NCBI RefSeq assembly: GCF_000716605.1
Contig: NZ_JNXE01000034.1
Location: 43,058-107,057 of the forward strand
Source: Streptomyces sp. NRRL F-525
GTDB taxonomy: Bacteria > Actinomycetota > Actinomycetes > Streptomycetales > Streptomycetaceae
Reading direction: 5' to 3'
Length of the DNA stretch: 64,000 nt
This document shows, in pieces, positions 1 to 7,156 of the stretch. A program made the position numbers and the translations under genes. Each line of letters opens with the position of its first letter. Position 1 is the stretch's first letter. The notes below the pieces were generated by a model that made no database searches, was not told the DNA's origin, and saw nothing but the letters and a program-made list of their open reading frames with translations.

Positions 1-237
1 GGGGCTGGTGTCGGAGGAGGCGGCGAGACCTAGACGGTGCGGTGGAATGTCCAGCACCTGCGCGATCTCGCGCAGCGTGCGCACGTCCTCGGTGCCCCTG
101 CCGCTCTCCAGACGGCTCACCTTCGACTGGTGGTACCCCAGAGCGGCGGCAACCTCCGTCTGCGAACGCCGCTGTAACACGCGGGCCTGACGGATCACTT
201 CACCGATCCGTCTCGCTTCACTCTGTGCCTCGGCCAT
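1..237 (-). CDS. XRE-family helix-turn-helix regulator, N-terminal part (runs off left edge)
   Basis: The first 79 residues read from an ATG at 237 and continue past base 1 with no stop. Residues about 10-65 form a Cro/C1-type HTH: RRSQTEVAAALGYHQSKVSRLESG, read here as RRSQTEVAAALGYH then QSKVSRLESG, is the helix-turn-helix, followed by LREIAQVLDIPP. It is divergent from the HATPase gene at 414 with 176 bp between the starts. Divergent or neighbouring XRE and small HATPase genes are a common pairing in Streptomyces, so it probably controls that gene and itself. The missing C-terminus (TPR domain or not) cannot be judged. The HTH assignment is secure; the target is inferred. Confidence 0.85.
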   Translation of the reverse strand, partial: MAEAQSEARRIGEVIRQARVLQRRSQTEVAAALGYHQSKVSRLESGRGTEDVRTLREIAQVLDIPPHRLGLAASSDTSP

Positions 238-413
238 CTGTGCCACGGCCCCTTCTGCCGTCGCCGATCCTGCCTGCTCAACCGAGCGTAACCGAGCGGC
301 AATTGACCGCGATGCAGCTCCTGCATAAGTCATGCGGCGCCGGCACACGGCGTGGCCCCGCCTGCCTCCGAAGCGGTTGCGTGGAGCTGCCACACCGATC
401 CAGGAGGCCGCTC

Positions 414-845
414 ATGGAAGCGCATCAGATCCATTTCCCCGTTCACGGCACACCTGCTGCCGCCAGCTCCGCGCGCCGGCAACTCGCCATCGGGATACGG
501 GCCTGGGACGCCTCGCTCGATCAGGAACTCCTGGAGACAGCGGAGTTGGTCGCTGCCGAGTTGCTCGCCAACGCGGTACGGCACGCGGGCCACGGCCCTA
601 TCTCGGCTGGCGCTCGCCTGAACGACGAACGCTTGCTGATCGAGGTGACCGATGCCAGCTCCAAGGCCCCACAGGTCGGACTGCCGGACGCGGAAGAGGA
701 AGGCGGGCGCGGCCTGTTCATCGTCGCCGCCCTCGCGGACCGCCACGGGATCGAACCACTGCCATCCGGCAAGCGGTGCTGGGCCGAGTTCAAGGTCAGC
801 GGCCCGGACCAGCCCTCACGATGCCTTCCCCTGCAAAGGAGTTGA
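414..845 (+). CDS. Small ATP-binding (HATPase_c_2, RsbW/anti-sigma-like) protein
   Basis: A 143-aa single-domain GHKL ATPase. The N-box is AELLANAVRHAG (about residues 46-57) and the G1/G2 region is EEGGRGLFIVAALADRHGI near the C-terminus. The family resembles serine kinases/anti-sigma factors such as RsbW, but Streptomyces has many copies and most partners are unknown. The ATG at 414 is chosen because AGGAGG lies at 402-407; longer upstream reading has no ribosome site. It sits 3 nt before the MurA-like operon on the same strand and may be co-transcribed with it. No sigma factor or anti-anti-sigma gene is adjacent, so its signalling partner is not visible. Confidence 0.85.
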   Translation: MEAHQIHFPVHGTPAAASSARRQLAIGIRAWDASLDQELLETAELVAAELLANAVRHAGHGPISAGARLNDERLLIEVTDASSKAPQVGLPDAEEEGGRGLFIVAALADRHGIEPLPSGKRCWAEFKVSGPDQPSRCLPLQRS

Positions 846-848
846 CGG

Positions 849-2168
849 TTGACAGCCGTACGGATTCCCCCAATCGCTGCCGAAGTGGTCGCCATCCGGC
901 CCGGCACCTCTCTCACCGGTTCCGTGACAGTCGACGGGTCCAAGAACGCGGCCCTGCCCCTCCTGGCCGCCGCCGCGGCCCTGCACCGTCCGGTACACCT
1001 GGGCAACGTCCCGGCGAACACCGACGTCGAAACGATGCTCACCCTGCTCCAGCAGTCCGGCTGGCACACGGCCCGCCCCGTCACCGATCCGCACACCACG
1101 GTCATCCTGCCCAGCGACAGGCCGCAACCGGGGCCCGACCCCGAAACCGCCGCACGCATCCGAGCCTCGTACTACCTCGTACCAGCGCTGCTCGGCGCCT
1201 ACGGTCGGGCCCGACTTCCCTGGCCAGGCGGATGCCGGATCGGGGAACGCGGCATGGAACAGCACTTCACGGTCTACGAGCACTTCGGCGACCGTACGAC
1301 CGTCGGCGACGGGGGCTACCTCGTGGAAGCAGCCGCCGCACGGACCGGAACGGTCTCGATCATGCTGCCCTTCCGCTCCCGAGGCGCGACCATCGCCGCC
1401 GTCCTGCGCGCCGTCGTGGGCGGACGGCCACTGCGGCTGGGAGGGCCCAACCTCTCGCCGGAAGTCCTCAGCGTCGTAGAGGCGATACGGCTGGCTGGAT
1501 GGCAGTGCCGGGCCGGCGAGTCTCTTCTTTCGCTCGCGCCGCCCCCATCTACTCCCACGGAGACCATCGCCTGGAAGGTGCCCGGCGACAAGATCGAGGC
1601 AGGCACGCTGGCCTGTGCCGTCGCAGTGACGGGCGGCGAGGCACGTATCTGCGGCGTACGCGGCGATGACGTCGTTCCCCTGGTCAGCGCTCTACGACAG
1701 CTCGGTGTGCCCGCGAGCACCGAGGACGACGTACTGACCATCCATGCCCAAGACACCCGCCCCACCAGCCGGCCGCTACGAGCCGTCGCCTCCCTCGCCC
1801 CCCGCGGCCTGGACGCCGACTTCGAACCGCCCCTGATGGCCTTGGCCCTCACCCGCCCCGGCACCCATCTCTTCTCCGACACCATCAATCCCGGCCGCCA
1901 CGGCAACCTCCTGCCCCAATTCGCCCGCCTCGGCGCCGAGATCCACGACCTGTCGCCCACCAAGTGCCGTCTCACCGGTCCGCAGCAGTTGACCGGCACC
2001 GGAGTGGAGGCCACCGACATCCGCACAGGCTCGGCCCTGCTCATCGCCGGCCTCACCGCACGCGGTGTCACCACGCTGGGCGGCCTCGATCAACTCCGCC
2101 GCGGACACGCCGACTTGCCAACCAAACTGCACGCCCTCGGCGCCGACATCTGCGAGGTCACCCCATGA
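849..2168 (+). CDS. MurA-like enolpyruvyl transferase (UDP-GlcNAc 1-carboxyvinyltransferase family)
   Basis: A 439-aa protein of the EPSP synthase/MurA fold, close to the usual MurA length. Visible MurA features are the N-terminal DGSKNAALPLLAA (K32, N33), the catalytic loop PGGCRIGERG with Cys129, an aspartate in GLDADFEPP, and the C-terminal DIRTGSALLIAGL plus LPTKLHALGADI. All main catalytic residues are present, so it should transfer enolpyruvate from PEP. Start TTG 849 follows AAAGGAG at 835-841. It overlaps the next gene by ATGA. In polyoxin/nikkomycin clusters a MurA homologue (PolA/NikO) acts on a nucleotide rather than UDP-GlcNAc. The neighbouring nucleotidase and Dcd-fold genes make a similar non-cell-wall substrate plausible, but this is inference; a second cell-wall MurA is the alternative. 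Confidence 0.85.
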   Translation: MTAVRIPPIAAEVVAIRPGTSLTGSVTVDGSKNAALPLLAAAAALHRPVHLGNVPANTDVETMLTLLQQSGWHTARPVTDPHTTVILPSDRPQPGPDPETAARIRASYYLVPALLGAYGRARLPWPGGCRIGERGMEQHFTVYEHFGDRTTVGDGGYLVEAAAARTGTVSIMLPFRSRGATIAAVLRAVVGGRPLRLGGPNLSPEVLSVVEAIRLAGWQCRAGESLLSLAPPPSTPTETIAWKVPGDKIEAGTLACAVAVTGGEARICGVRGDDVVPLVSALRQLGVPASTEDDVLTIHAQDTRPTSRPLRAVASLAPRGLDADFEPPLMALALTRPGTHLFSDTINPGRHGNLLPQFARLGAEIHDLSPTKCRLTGPQQLTGTGVEATDIRTGSALLIAGLTARGVTTLGGLDQLRRGHADLPTKLHALGADICEVTP

Positions 2169-3394
2169 GCCGACACTTACAGAAGATCATCGCTACGACC
2201 GACGTCCACTCGGCCTTCGACACGGCCACACCGATGCTCACCCACCTCCACACCGCCCGGGCCGAGAGCCTGATCGTGGACTGCGGCGACTTCTTCGAAG
2301 GAAGCGGCTACTACCGCTTCGGCAAGGGCCGGATCGAGCGCGAGATCCTCATCGGCCTGTACGACCTGCTCGCGCCCGGAAATCACGGCTGGCCGCACTA
2401 CTTCGAGCCAGGGCTACACGAGATGACCGTGTGCGCCAACGCCTCCGACGCCAACGGCAAACCCCTCTTCGACCGAGTACGCATCAAGCGGATCGACGGC
2501 CAACGGGTCGCCATCACCGCGGTGATCGGTCCCCAGGCGTTCAACACGATCCCCACCCGCGACCGCGACCGGCATCACGTCACCAACCCGGCTCACGCCC
2601 TGCGCGAGGTGATGCTGGAGAACCACCATCGAGCCGACGCCTGGATCGTGTTGTCCCACTCTGGCTTCGAGGAGGATCTGAAACTGGCCGCCGCCTGCCC
2701 GTTCGCGGACGTCATCTTCGCCGGCCACTGCCACAGCGATATCTACGGTCCCGCGCGCATCGGCGACACCTTGGTCGTCAAGGGACGCGAACTCGGCGTC
2801 GGCTACGCCACCGCAGAACCGGTCGGCAGCGGCTGGGCCGCCCGCACATGCACCTTTCCGAACGCCACCGCAGTTCCCGAAGACCTCGCCACGGTGCGGG
2901 AGAAGATCTCCCTCTTCAGCCGGAAGTTGGCGAGTCCGCTCGGAACCGTGAACGAGCCTTATCGCAATGGGGAGTTGGACCGCAGCCGTCTGCTGCGAGA
3001 GATCGCCGGCCGACTCCACTCCGGCCTCGGCGCAGACGCGGTGATCCTCAACGAGACCGGCCTCCGATCCGTACCGCTCGGCGAAGTGCTCACCCTCGGC
3101 GACCTGTTGGCCATCGAGCCCTTCGGCAACCAGCTCGTCCACGCCGTCCTTCCTGACGAGCACGCCCAGGACCACGACAAGCTGCTCACGCAACTCGCTG
3201 AATGCGTGGGCCCGTTGGTCATCGCTCCCACGCCTCTTGCGTCGGTGATGAGCAGCGTGCTGACGACGGGCTACCTCGCCGACAGCCATCTGGGCGGCCG
3301 AACACATCAAGCCGGGCTCCGGCTCAGCCAAGCAGTACGCCGCGTCCTGGCCACCACCTTGCCCGGCGGCGCCACCGAGGGAGGCGAGCAGTGA
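2165..3394 (+). CDS. Metallophosphoesterase / 5'-nucleotidase (UshA-like), cytoplasmic
   Basis: A 409-aa two-domain protein. The calcineurin-like metal-binding motifs appear in order: TTDVH near the N-terminus, DCGDFFEG, APGNHGW, VLSHSG and FAGHCHSD. The C-terminal third carries the 5'-nucleotidase substrate-domain pattern (GADAVILNETG, LTLGDLLAIEPFGNQLV). There is no signal peptide, unlike periplasmic UshA, so it should act on an internal nucleotide or nucleotide-sugar. ATG 2165 overlaps the MurA-like stop (ATGA), and its own stop overlaps the GTG of the next gene, implying translational coupling. In the operon it could dephosphorylate the product of the upstream transferase. Confidence 0.85.
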   Translation: MSRHLQKIIATTDVHSAFDTATPMLTHLHTARAESLIVDCGDFFEGSGYYRFGKGRIEREILIGLYDLLAPGNHGWPHYFEPGLHEMTVCANASDANGKPLFDRVRIKRIDGQRVAITAVIGPQAFNTIPTRDRDRHHVTNPAHALREVMLENHHRADAWIVLSHSGFEEDLKLAAACPFADVIFAGHCHSDIYGPARIGDTLVVKGRELGVGYATAEPVGSGWAARTCTFPNATAVPEDLATVREKISLFSRKLASPLGTVNEPYRNGELDRSRLLREIAGRLHSGLGADAVILNETGLRSVPLGEVLTLGDLLAIEPFGNQLVHAVLPDEHAQDHDKLLTQLAECVGPLVIAPTPLASVMSSVLTTGYLADSHLGGRTHQAGLRLSQAVRRVLATTLPGGATEGGEQ

Positions 3395-3930
3395 TCCTCA
3401 CCGGCCCCGAGATCACCGCCGCTGCCCGCGACGGTCGCCTGACCATCGACCCCTTCGAGCTGGAGCAGGTCAACCCCAACAGCTACAACGTCCGCCTCGG
3501 CCCCACCCTGCTGACCTACGCCGACACCGTGATCGACTCCTACCGCCCCAACCTCACGCGTGAGATGGAAATCGGGACGGACGGACACGTGCTCCAACCC
3601 GGCGAGTTGTACCTCGGGCACACCCTCGAACAGGTCGGCTCCAACTCCTTCGTACCGCTGCTGTTCGGCCGCTCTTCGGTCGGCAGGCTCGGCCTCTTCG
3701 TCGAAATCACCGCCCCCATCGGCGACATTGGCTTCCACGGCCAGTGGACGCTGATGCTTTCGCCCGTCCGTCCGCTACGGGTGTACGCGGGTATGAAGAT
3801 CGCGCAGATCATGTTCTTCGTCTCCACTGGTGAAATCGACCCCTACCAAGGCAAGTACCAGGCCGCGGCAGGCCCGCAGCCGTCGAAGTACTGGCGGGAT
3901 GCCGCCCGGTTCAAGGCGGTCGCCTCGTGA
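3391..3930 (+). CDS. dCTP-deaminase-fold protein A (keeps GRSS, lacks catalytic Glu)
   Basis: A 179-aa member of the Dcd/dUTPase fold. It shows NPNSYNVRLG near residue 30, the phosphate-binding GRSSVGRLGL (R94, S95, S96, R99), EITAP, and VYAGMKIAQIMFF near the C-terminus. Aligned by eye with E. coli Dcd, the segment GCIVLEF that carries catalytic Glu138 becomes GQWTLML here, placing Met122 where the glutamate should be. Classical cytosine deamination by this chain alone is therefore unlikely. GTG 3391 overlaps the preceding TGA and its stop overlaps the GTG of paralogue B. Likely roles are a partner subunit for B, a nucleotide-binding protein, or a dUTPase-like hydrolase. Confidence 0.85.
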   Translation: MILTGPEITAAARDGRLTIDPFELEQVNPNSYNVRLGPTLLTYADTVIDSYRPNLTREMEIGTDGHVLQPGELYLGHTLEQVGSNSFVPLLFGRSSVGRLGLFVEITAPIGDIGFHGQWTLMLSPVRPLRVYAGMKIAQIMFFVSTGEIDPYQGKYQAAAGPQPSKYWRDAARFKAVAS

Positions 3931-4463
3931 TCCTCACCGGCCCCGCGATCAGTGCTGCCCTCCAGACCGGCGAGATCACGATCGACCCCTACGACCCCGC
4001 CCGCCTCTCCCCGAATGCCTACGACTGGCGGCTCGGCGACACGCTCCGCGTATGCACCGGTGACCTGGACGCCGCCGCCCCGACCGCATTCGTCGAACAG
4101 ACCATCCCTGTAACGGGCTTGGTGCTGAAGCCGGGGGTGCTCTACCTCGGCATCACGCTGGAGAAGACCGGTTCGGAGACGTACGCGCAGATACTCAACG
4201 GCGACCGCACCATCGGCGCACTCGGCATCTGGGTCCACGTCTCCGCCCCGCTCGGCCACCAAGGCCACGCCATCCGCTGGACGTTGGAGATCCGCGCCGC
4301 CAAGCCCGTCCGGGTCTATCCGGGGATGACCTTCGGCAAGCTCGTCTTCCTCACCGCCTTCGGCACGCCGACCAGCTACCAGCAGCAGCTTTCCAAGTAC
4401 GCGGATACGGACGGCATCGACATCTCCCGCCTCTACGAGGAGATCCCCGGAGGAGTCCTGTGA
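3927..4463 (+). CDS. dCTP-deaminase-fold protein B (keeps Glu, lacks GRSS)
   Basis: A 178-aa paralogue of the preceding protein: both begin MILTGP, both have a PNxYxxRLG-type segment, and both end with VYPGM/VYAGM followed by a beta-rich tail. It has the reverse defect. The region equivalent to GRSSxxR reads NGDRTIGALG (D93, R94, T95, A98), so the phosphate-binding Ser and Arg residues are gone, whereas RWTLEI keeps a glutamate (E121) at the catalytic position. GTG 3927 overlaps the previous stop and its stop overlaps the glycosyltransferase GTG. The A and B defects are complementary, which fits a heteromeric enzyme; two neofunctionalised binding proteins is the alternative. Confidence 0.8.
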   Translation: MILTGPAISAALQTGEITIDPYDPARLSPNAYDWRLGDTLRVCTGDLDAAAPTAFVEQTIPVTGLVLKPGVLYLGITLEKTGSETYAQILNGDRTIGALGIWVHVSAPLGHQGHAIRWTLEIRAAKPVRVYPGMTFGKLVFLTAFGTPTSYQQQLSKYADTDGIDISRLYEEIPGGVL

Positions 4464-5575
4464 GTCCCCGCCCAGCCGCCGGGCCACTGGCCGCCACCCT
4501 GCTGGACCTGCCCGCCGGAAGTCCGGGCGGCAGCGTCGAACTCTTCCTCGACCTCTACACGGGCGAGTGCCCCCTCATCCCCGCACGGGCGTTCATGCTC
4601 GGCCCGTCCAACCCGAGGCGTCTTCTCCCCGCTGGGCTCGACCTGCTGCCCGTGGCCGGCAAGTGCCTGGAAGGCCCGGCCTTCGGCAGCTACGTCACAG
4701 CCCTACGCAGGGCACTCACAGCCGCGATCGACCCAAACCAGATCGGCGTCCTGCACCTCCAGCACCTGACATTCGGCGCCACCCCAGCCCTGATCCGAGC
4801 CCTGCCTCTGCATCCCCGCATCGCTCTGGTACACGGCACCGACCTGATCTTCGCCGGGGCCCACCGCGATCAACTCCGCGTCCTGCGCGAGACCGCGAGA
4901 GCCGCAGACGCGATCGTCGTGCCGACGGTGGCGATGGCCGACCGCCTGCTCAAGCTCGCCCCGCAGATCGACCGCAGGAAGATCACCCACATCCCCTGGG
5001 GCATCCCCGACCACCTGCTCACCACTCCACCGCCCCGACCAACCCGCGCCTCCACCAGCCACCTACGACTGCTGTACGCAGGACGGCTGACCGCCGAGAA
5101 GGGAGTGGCGGCTCTGATCAAGAGCCTGGCTCCTGTGCCAGGTGTCGAGCTGAGCATCGCCGCGCCCTGGGCCCAATTCCACACCCTGGCCCCGCTGTTG
5201 CAACGGGCCGGCGTGAGGGCCCACTACCTCGGGTGGCTACGCCGTCCACAACTGTGGAAGACGTTCGCCGGGCACGACGTACTGGTCATGCCGTCCACCA
5301 CCCTGGAGGCCATGGGCTTGGTCGCGCTGGAGGCCCAAGCTTGTGGACTGCCCGTCCTCTACCAACCCGTACCCGGCCTCAACGAGGCCCTCGCCGCCTC
5401 CGGAATGGCCACAGATTTCACCAACTCGGCCGCCCTCGCCCGCGATCTGGATCAGCTGCGAACTTCTCCGGGCCTACTCTCCGCGCTGCGGCAGTCGGGC
5501 TACGCGAACGCTGCTCGCTACCCACTGTCGGTTGCCGCACAAGCTCTGATCGACCTCGGCCACCAACTCTCCTGA
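4460..5575 (+). CDS. Glycosyltransferase family 4
   Basis: A 371-aa GT-B fold retaining glycosyltransferase. The donor-binding C-terminal half shows LLYAGRLTAEKGVAALI (about residues 200-216), VLVMPS, and the EX7E-type motif EAMGLVALEAQACGLPVLY. The N-terminal acceptor domain includes LHLQHLTFG and VHGTDLIF. No membrane segments are seen. GTG 4460 overlaps the Dcd-B stop, making it the last gene of a five-gene operon with four consecutive 4-nt overlaps. Donor and acceptor cannot be read from sequence; the operon suggests glycosylation of a nucleotide- or enolpyruvyl-derived small molecule. Confidence 0.85.
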   Translation: MSPRPAAGPLAATLLDLPAGSPGGSVELFLDLYTGECPLIPARAFMLGPSNPRRLLPAGLDLLPVAGKCLEGPAFGSYVTALRRALTAAIDPNQIGVLHLQHLTFGATPALIRALPLHPRIALVHGTDLIFAGAHRDQLRVLRETARAADAIVVPTVAMADRLLKLAPQIDRRKITHIPWGIPDHLLTTPPPRPTRASTSHLRLLYAGRLTAEKGVAALIKSLAPVPGVELSIAAPWAQFHTLAPLLQRAGVRAHYLGWLRRPQLWKTFAGHDVLVMPSTTLEAMGLVALEAQACGLPVLYQPVPGLNEALAASGMATDFTNSAALARDLDQLRTSPGLLSALRQSGYANAARYPLSVAAQALIDLGHQLS

Positions 5576-5693
5576 GCAGGTACAGAAACCGGCCATCCGG
5601 CGGGGCGAGGGCAGCCCCGCACGCCGTTCCTCCACTCACCCCACCCGCGTCACTACGCTGACCGACGGGATGCCCACTGCGAACAGGGAGACC

Positions 5694-6737
5694 ATGACGT
5701 ACCGCACCGACCGCATCGAAGAGCTCCTGAGCGAAGGCGTCCGCGACAAGGTCTACCCCGGCGCCGTATGGGCCGTCGGAGGCGTCACCGGAACCCGCGC
5801 CCACGGCACCGCAGGTGTCCTCGACCCCGAACAACCGGACGTGCCGATGCGGCCCGACACCGTCTTTGACGCCGCCAGCCTCACCAAGATCCTCGCTGTG
5901 TGGTCCTCCATCGGCTCCCTCTGGGAAGAGGGCAAACTCGACCTCGACTCTCCCCTCGGTACCTTCTGGCCCGAGGTCGAAGACCACGCGCTCGGATCGG
6001 CAACCGCCCGCCAGTTGCTGACCCACACGGCCGGCGTCCCCCTGCGGGCTCAACTCAGAAACCTCTACGGCACCGACCCGCAGGACATCCGCGACGGCGT
6101 ACTGAGAGAAGCACTGCACCGCCAGCCCGGAGAGGCTGTCGAGTACACCGACCGGGCCGCCCTCATCCTCGGCTATCTCGCCGAACACATCTCGGGTCGA
6201 CGCCTCGATCAACTTGCCACGGAGCGGATTTGGCAGCCGCTCGGTATGAACACCACCCGGTTCGGGCCGCTGTCCTCTGAGATCGCCGCACGGTGCGCAC
6301 CAACCGAACTCGACGAGGACACCGGCGCTCACCTCAAGGGCGTCGCCCACGACTTCTCCGCACGACTCCTGGGCGGCGTGTGCGGCATCGCCGGCGCCTT
6401 CACCGTCCTCGACGACCTCGCTGCTTTCCTGCGGTACATGCTGGGCGGCACCTCGTCATCTGAGCAGGCTGGCTTCGGGCTGGCCTGGGTGACTGAGTCG
6501 CTGACGATCCAGACCGGTGAACTGGAGCCCGTACGCGGCCTGTTCTGGCACCCGGCTCCCGGTACCGAGCCGACCCAGGATGTCTGGGTGCACTACGGCT
6601 TCACCGGAACCGGCATGTGGATCTCACCCGACCAGGGGCGCTGGGCCGCACTGCTGACCAACAAGCTCTACTACACCCGCGACAGCCAGTCCCTCACTGA
6701 GATCCGCAACGCCTTCCGTGAACTTGCCTTCGGCTGA
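5694..6737 (+). CDS. Serine hydrolase (class C beta-lactamase / PBP4* family), no signal peptide
   Basis: About 347 aa. Family motifs are SxxK as ASLTK, the YxN position as EYTD, and HxG as HYGFTGTG near residue 300. The lack of an export signal suggests a cytoplasmic esterase/amidase-like role rather than a beta-lactamase. ATG 5694 is preceded by AGGGAG at 5685-5690 with short spacing; ATG 5670, adding MPTANRET, is possible. It follows the glycosyltransferase by about 100 bp on the same strand and could be a loosely coupled sixth gene of that operon. Substrate unknown. Confidence 0.8.
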   Translation: MTYRTDRIEELLSEGVRDKVYPGAVWAVGGVTGTRAHGTAGVLDPEQPDVPMRPDTVFDAASLTKILAVWSSIGSLWEEGKLDLDSPLGTFWPEVEDHALGSATARQLLTHTAGVPLRAQLRNLYGTDPQDIRDGVLREALHRQPGEAVEYTDRAALILGYLAEHISGRRLDQLATERIWQPLGMNTTRFGPLSSEIAARCAPTELDEDTGAHLKGVAHDFSARLLGGVCGIAGAFTVLDDLAAFLRYMLGGTSSSEQAGFGLAWVTESLTIQTGELEPVRGLFWHPAPGTEPTQDVWVHYGFTGTGMWISPDQGRWAALLTNKLYYTRDSQSLTEIRNAFRELAFG

Positions 6738-6858
6738 GACAGCGGCCCGACCTACACCGCCAGGTCGAAGGAGACTCCAACGGCAGGTAGTTACGCGAAG
6801 GTTGAGGTCTCCATCCGCACGAGCGGCGGCGTACTCGCTCAACCCTCAGAAGGAAGAG

Positions 6859-7137
6859 CTACGCCACCTTGCCGCCGATGAGTCCAACAATCGCCCCGAA
6901 GCCCATCATGTACGTGGTGGAGCATGCCTCTACGGCACCTTTCACCTGCTCGGAATCGCCGCCGAACGCAGCCAGCAGCACGTTCAAGATCAGAGCTAGT
7001 GCTGTCAGCGCGGCGACTGTAGAGAAGATCAGCTTGAAGCGGGGCGTCAAGTCGGATGCGTTCTCAGGCACGCGAATGCTCTCGTGCTCAGGTTTGTACG
7101 ATCGCGCCCGCTCGTGACCAGGGTCTTGGTTCTCCAT
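6859..7137 (-). CDS. Small single- or two-TM hypothetical protein
   Basis: A 92-aa product from ATG 7137. The N-terminal ~35 residues are charged (ENQDPGHERARSYKPEHES), followed by a hydrophobic helix (KLIFSTVAALTALALILNVL) and a weaker second one at the C-terminus (TTYMMGFGAIVGLIGG). No family was recognised. It is divergent from the 7157 gene and the two starts are only 20 bp apart, so the promoters must overlap. Small two-helix membrane proteins near accessory defence genes are sometimes toxins or effectors, but nothing here proves that. Confidence 0.55.
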   Translation of the reverse strand: MENQDPGHERARSYKPEHESIRVPENASDLTPRFKLIFSTVAALTALALILNVLLAAFGGDSEQVKGAVEACSTTYMMGFGAIVGLIGGKVA

Positions 7138-7144
7138 GCCCTCG

Positions 7145-7150
7145 TATACT
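7145..7150 (+). promoter_or_regulatory. -10 element suggesting a leaderless transcript
   Basis: TATACT lies seven bases before the ATG at 7157, placing the expected transcription start on or next to that A. No ribosome site fits between. The -35 is not convincing (TTGGTT at 7126-7131 is too close). Confidence 0.4.
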
Positions 7151-7156
7151 GCCCAG

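Noticed and set aside
7126..7131. TTGGTT as a -35 box for the 7157 gene
   Set aside because: Only 13 bp from the TATACT box, too close for a vegetative promoter.
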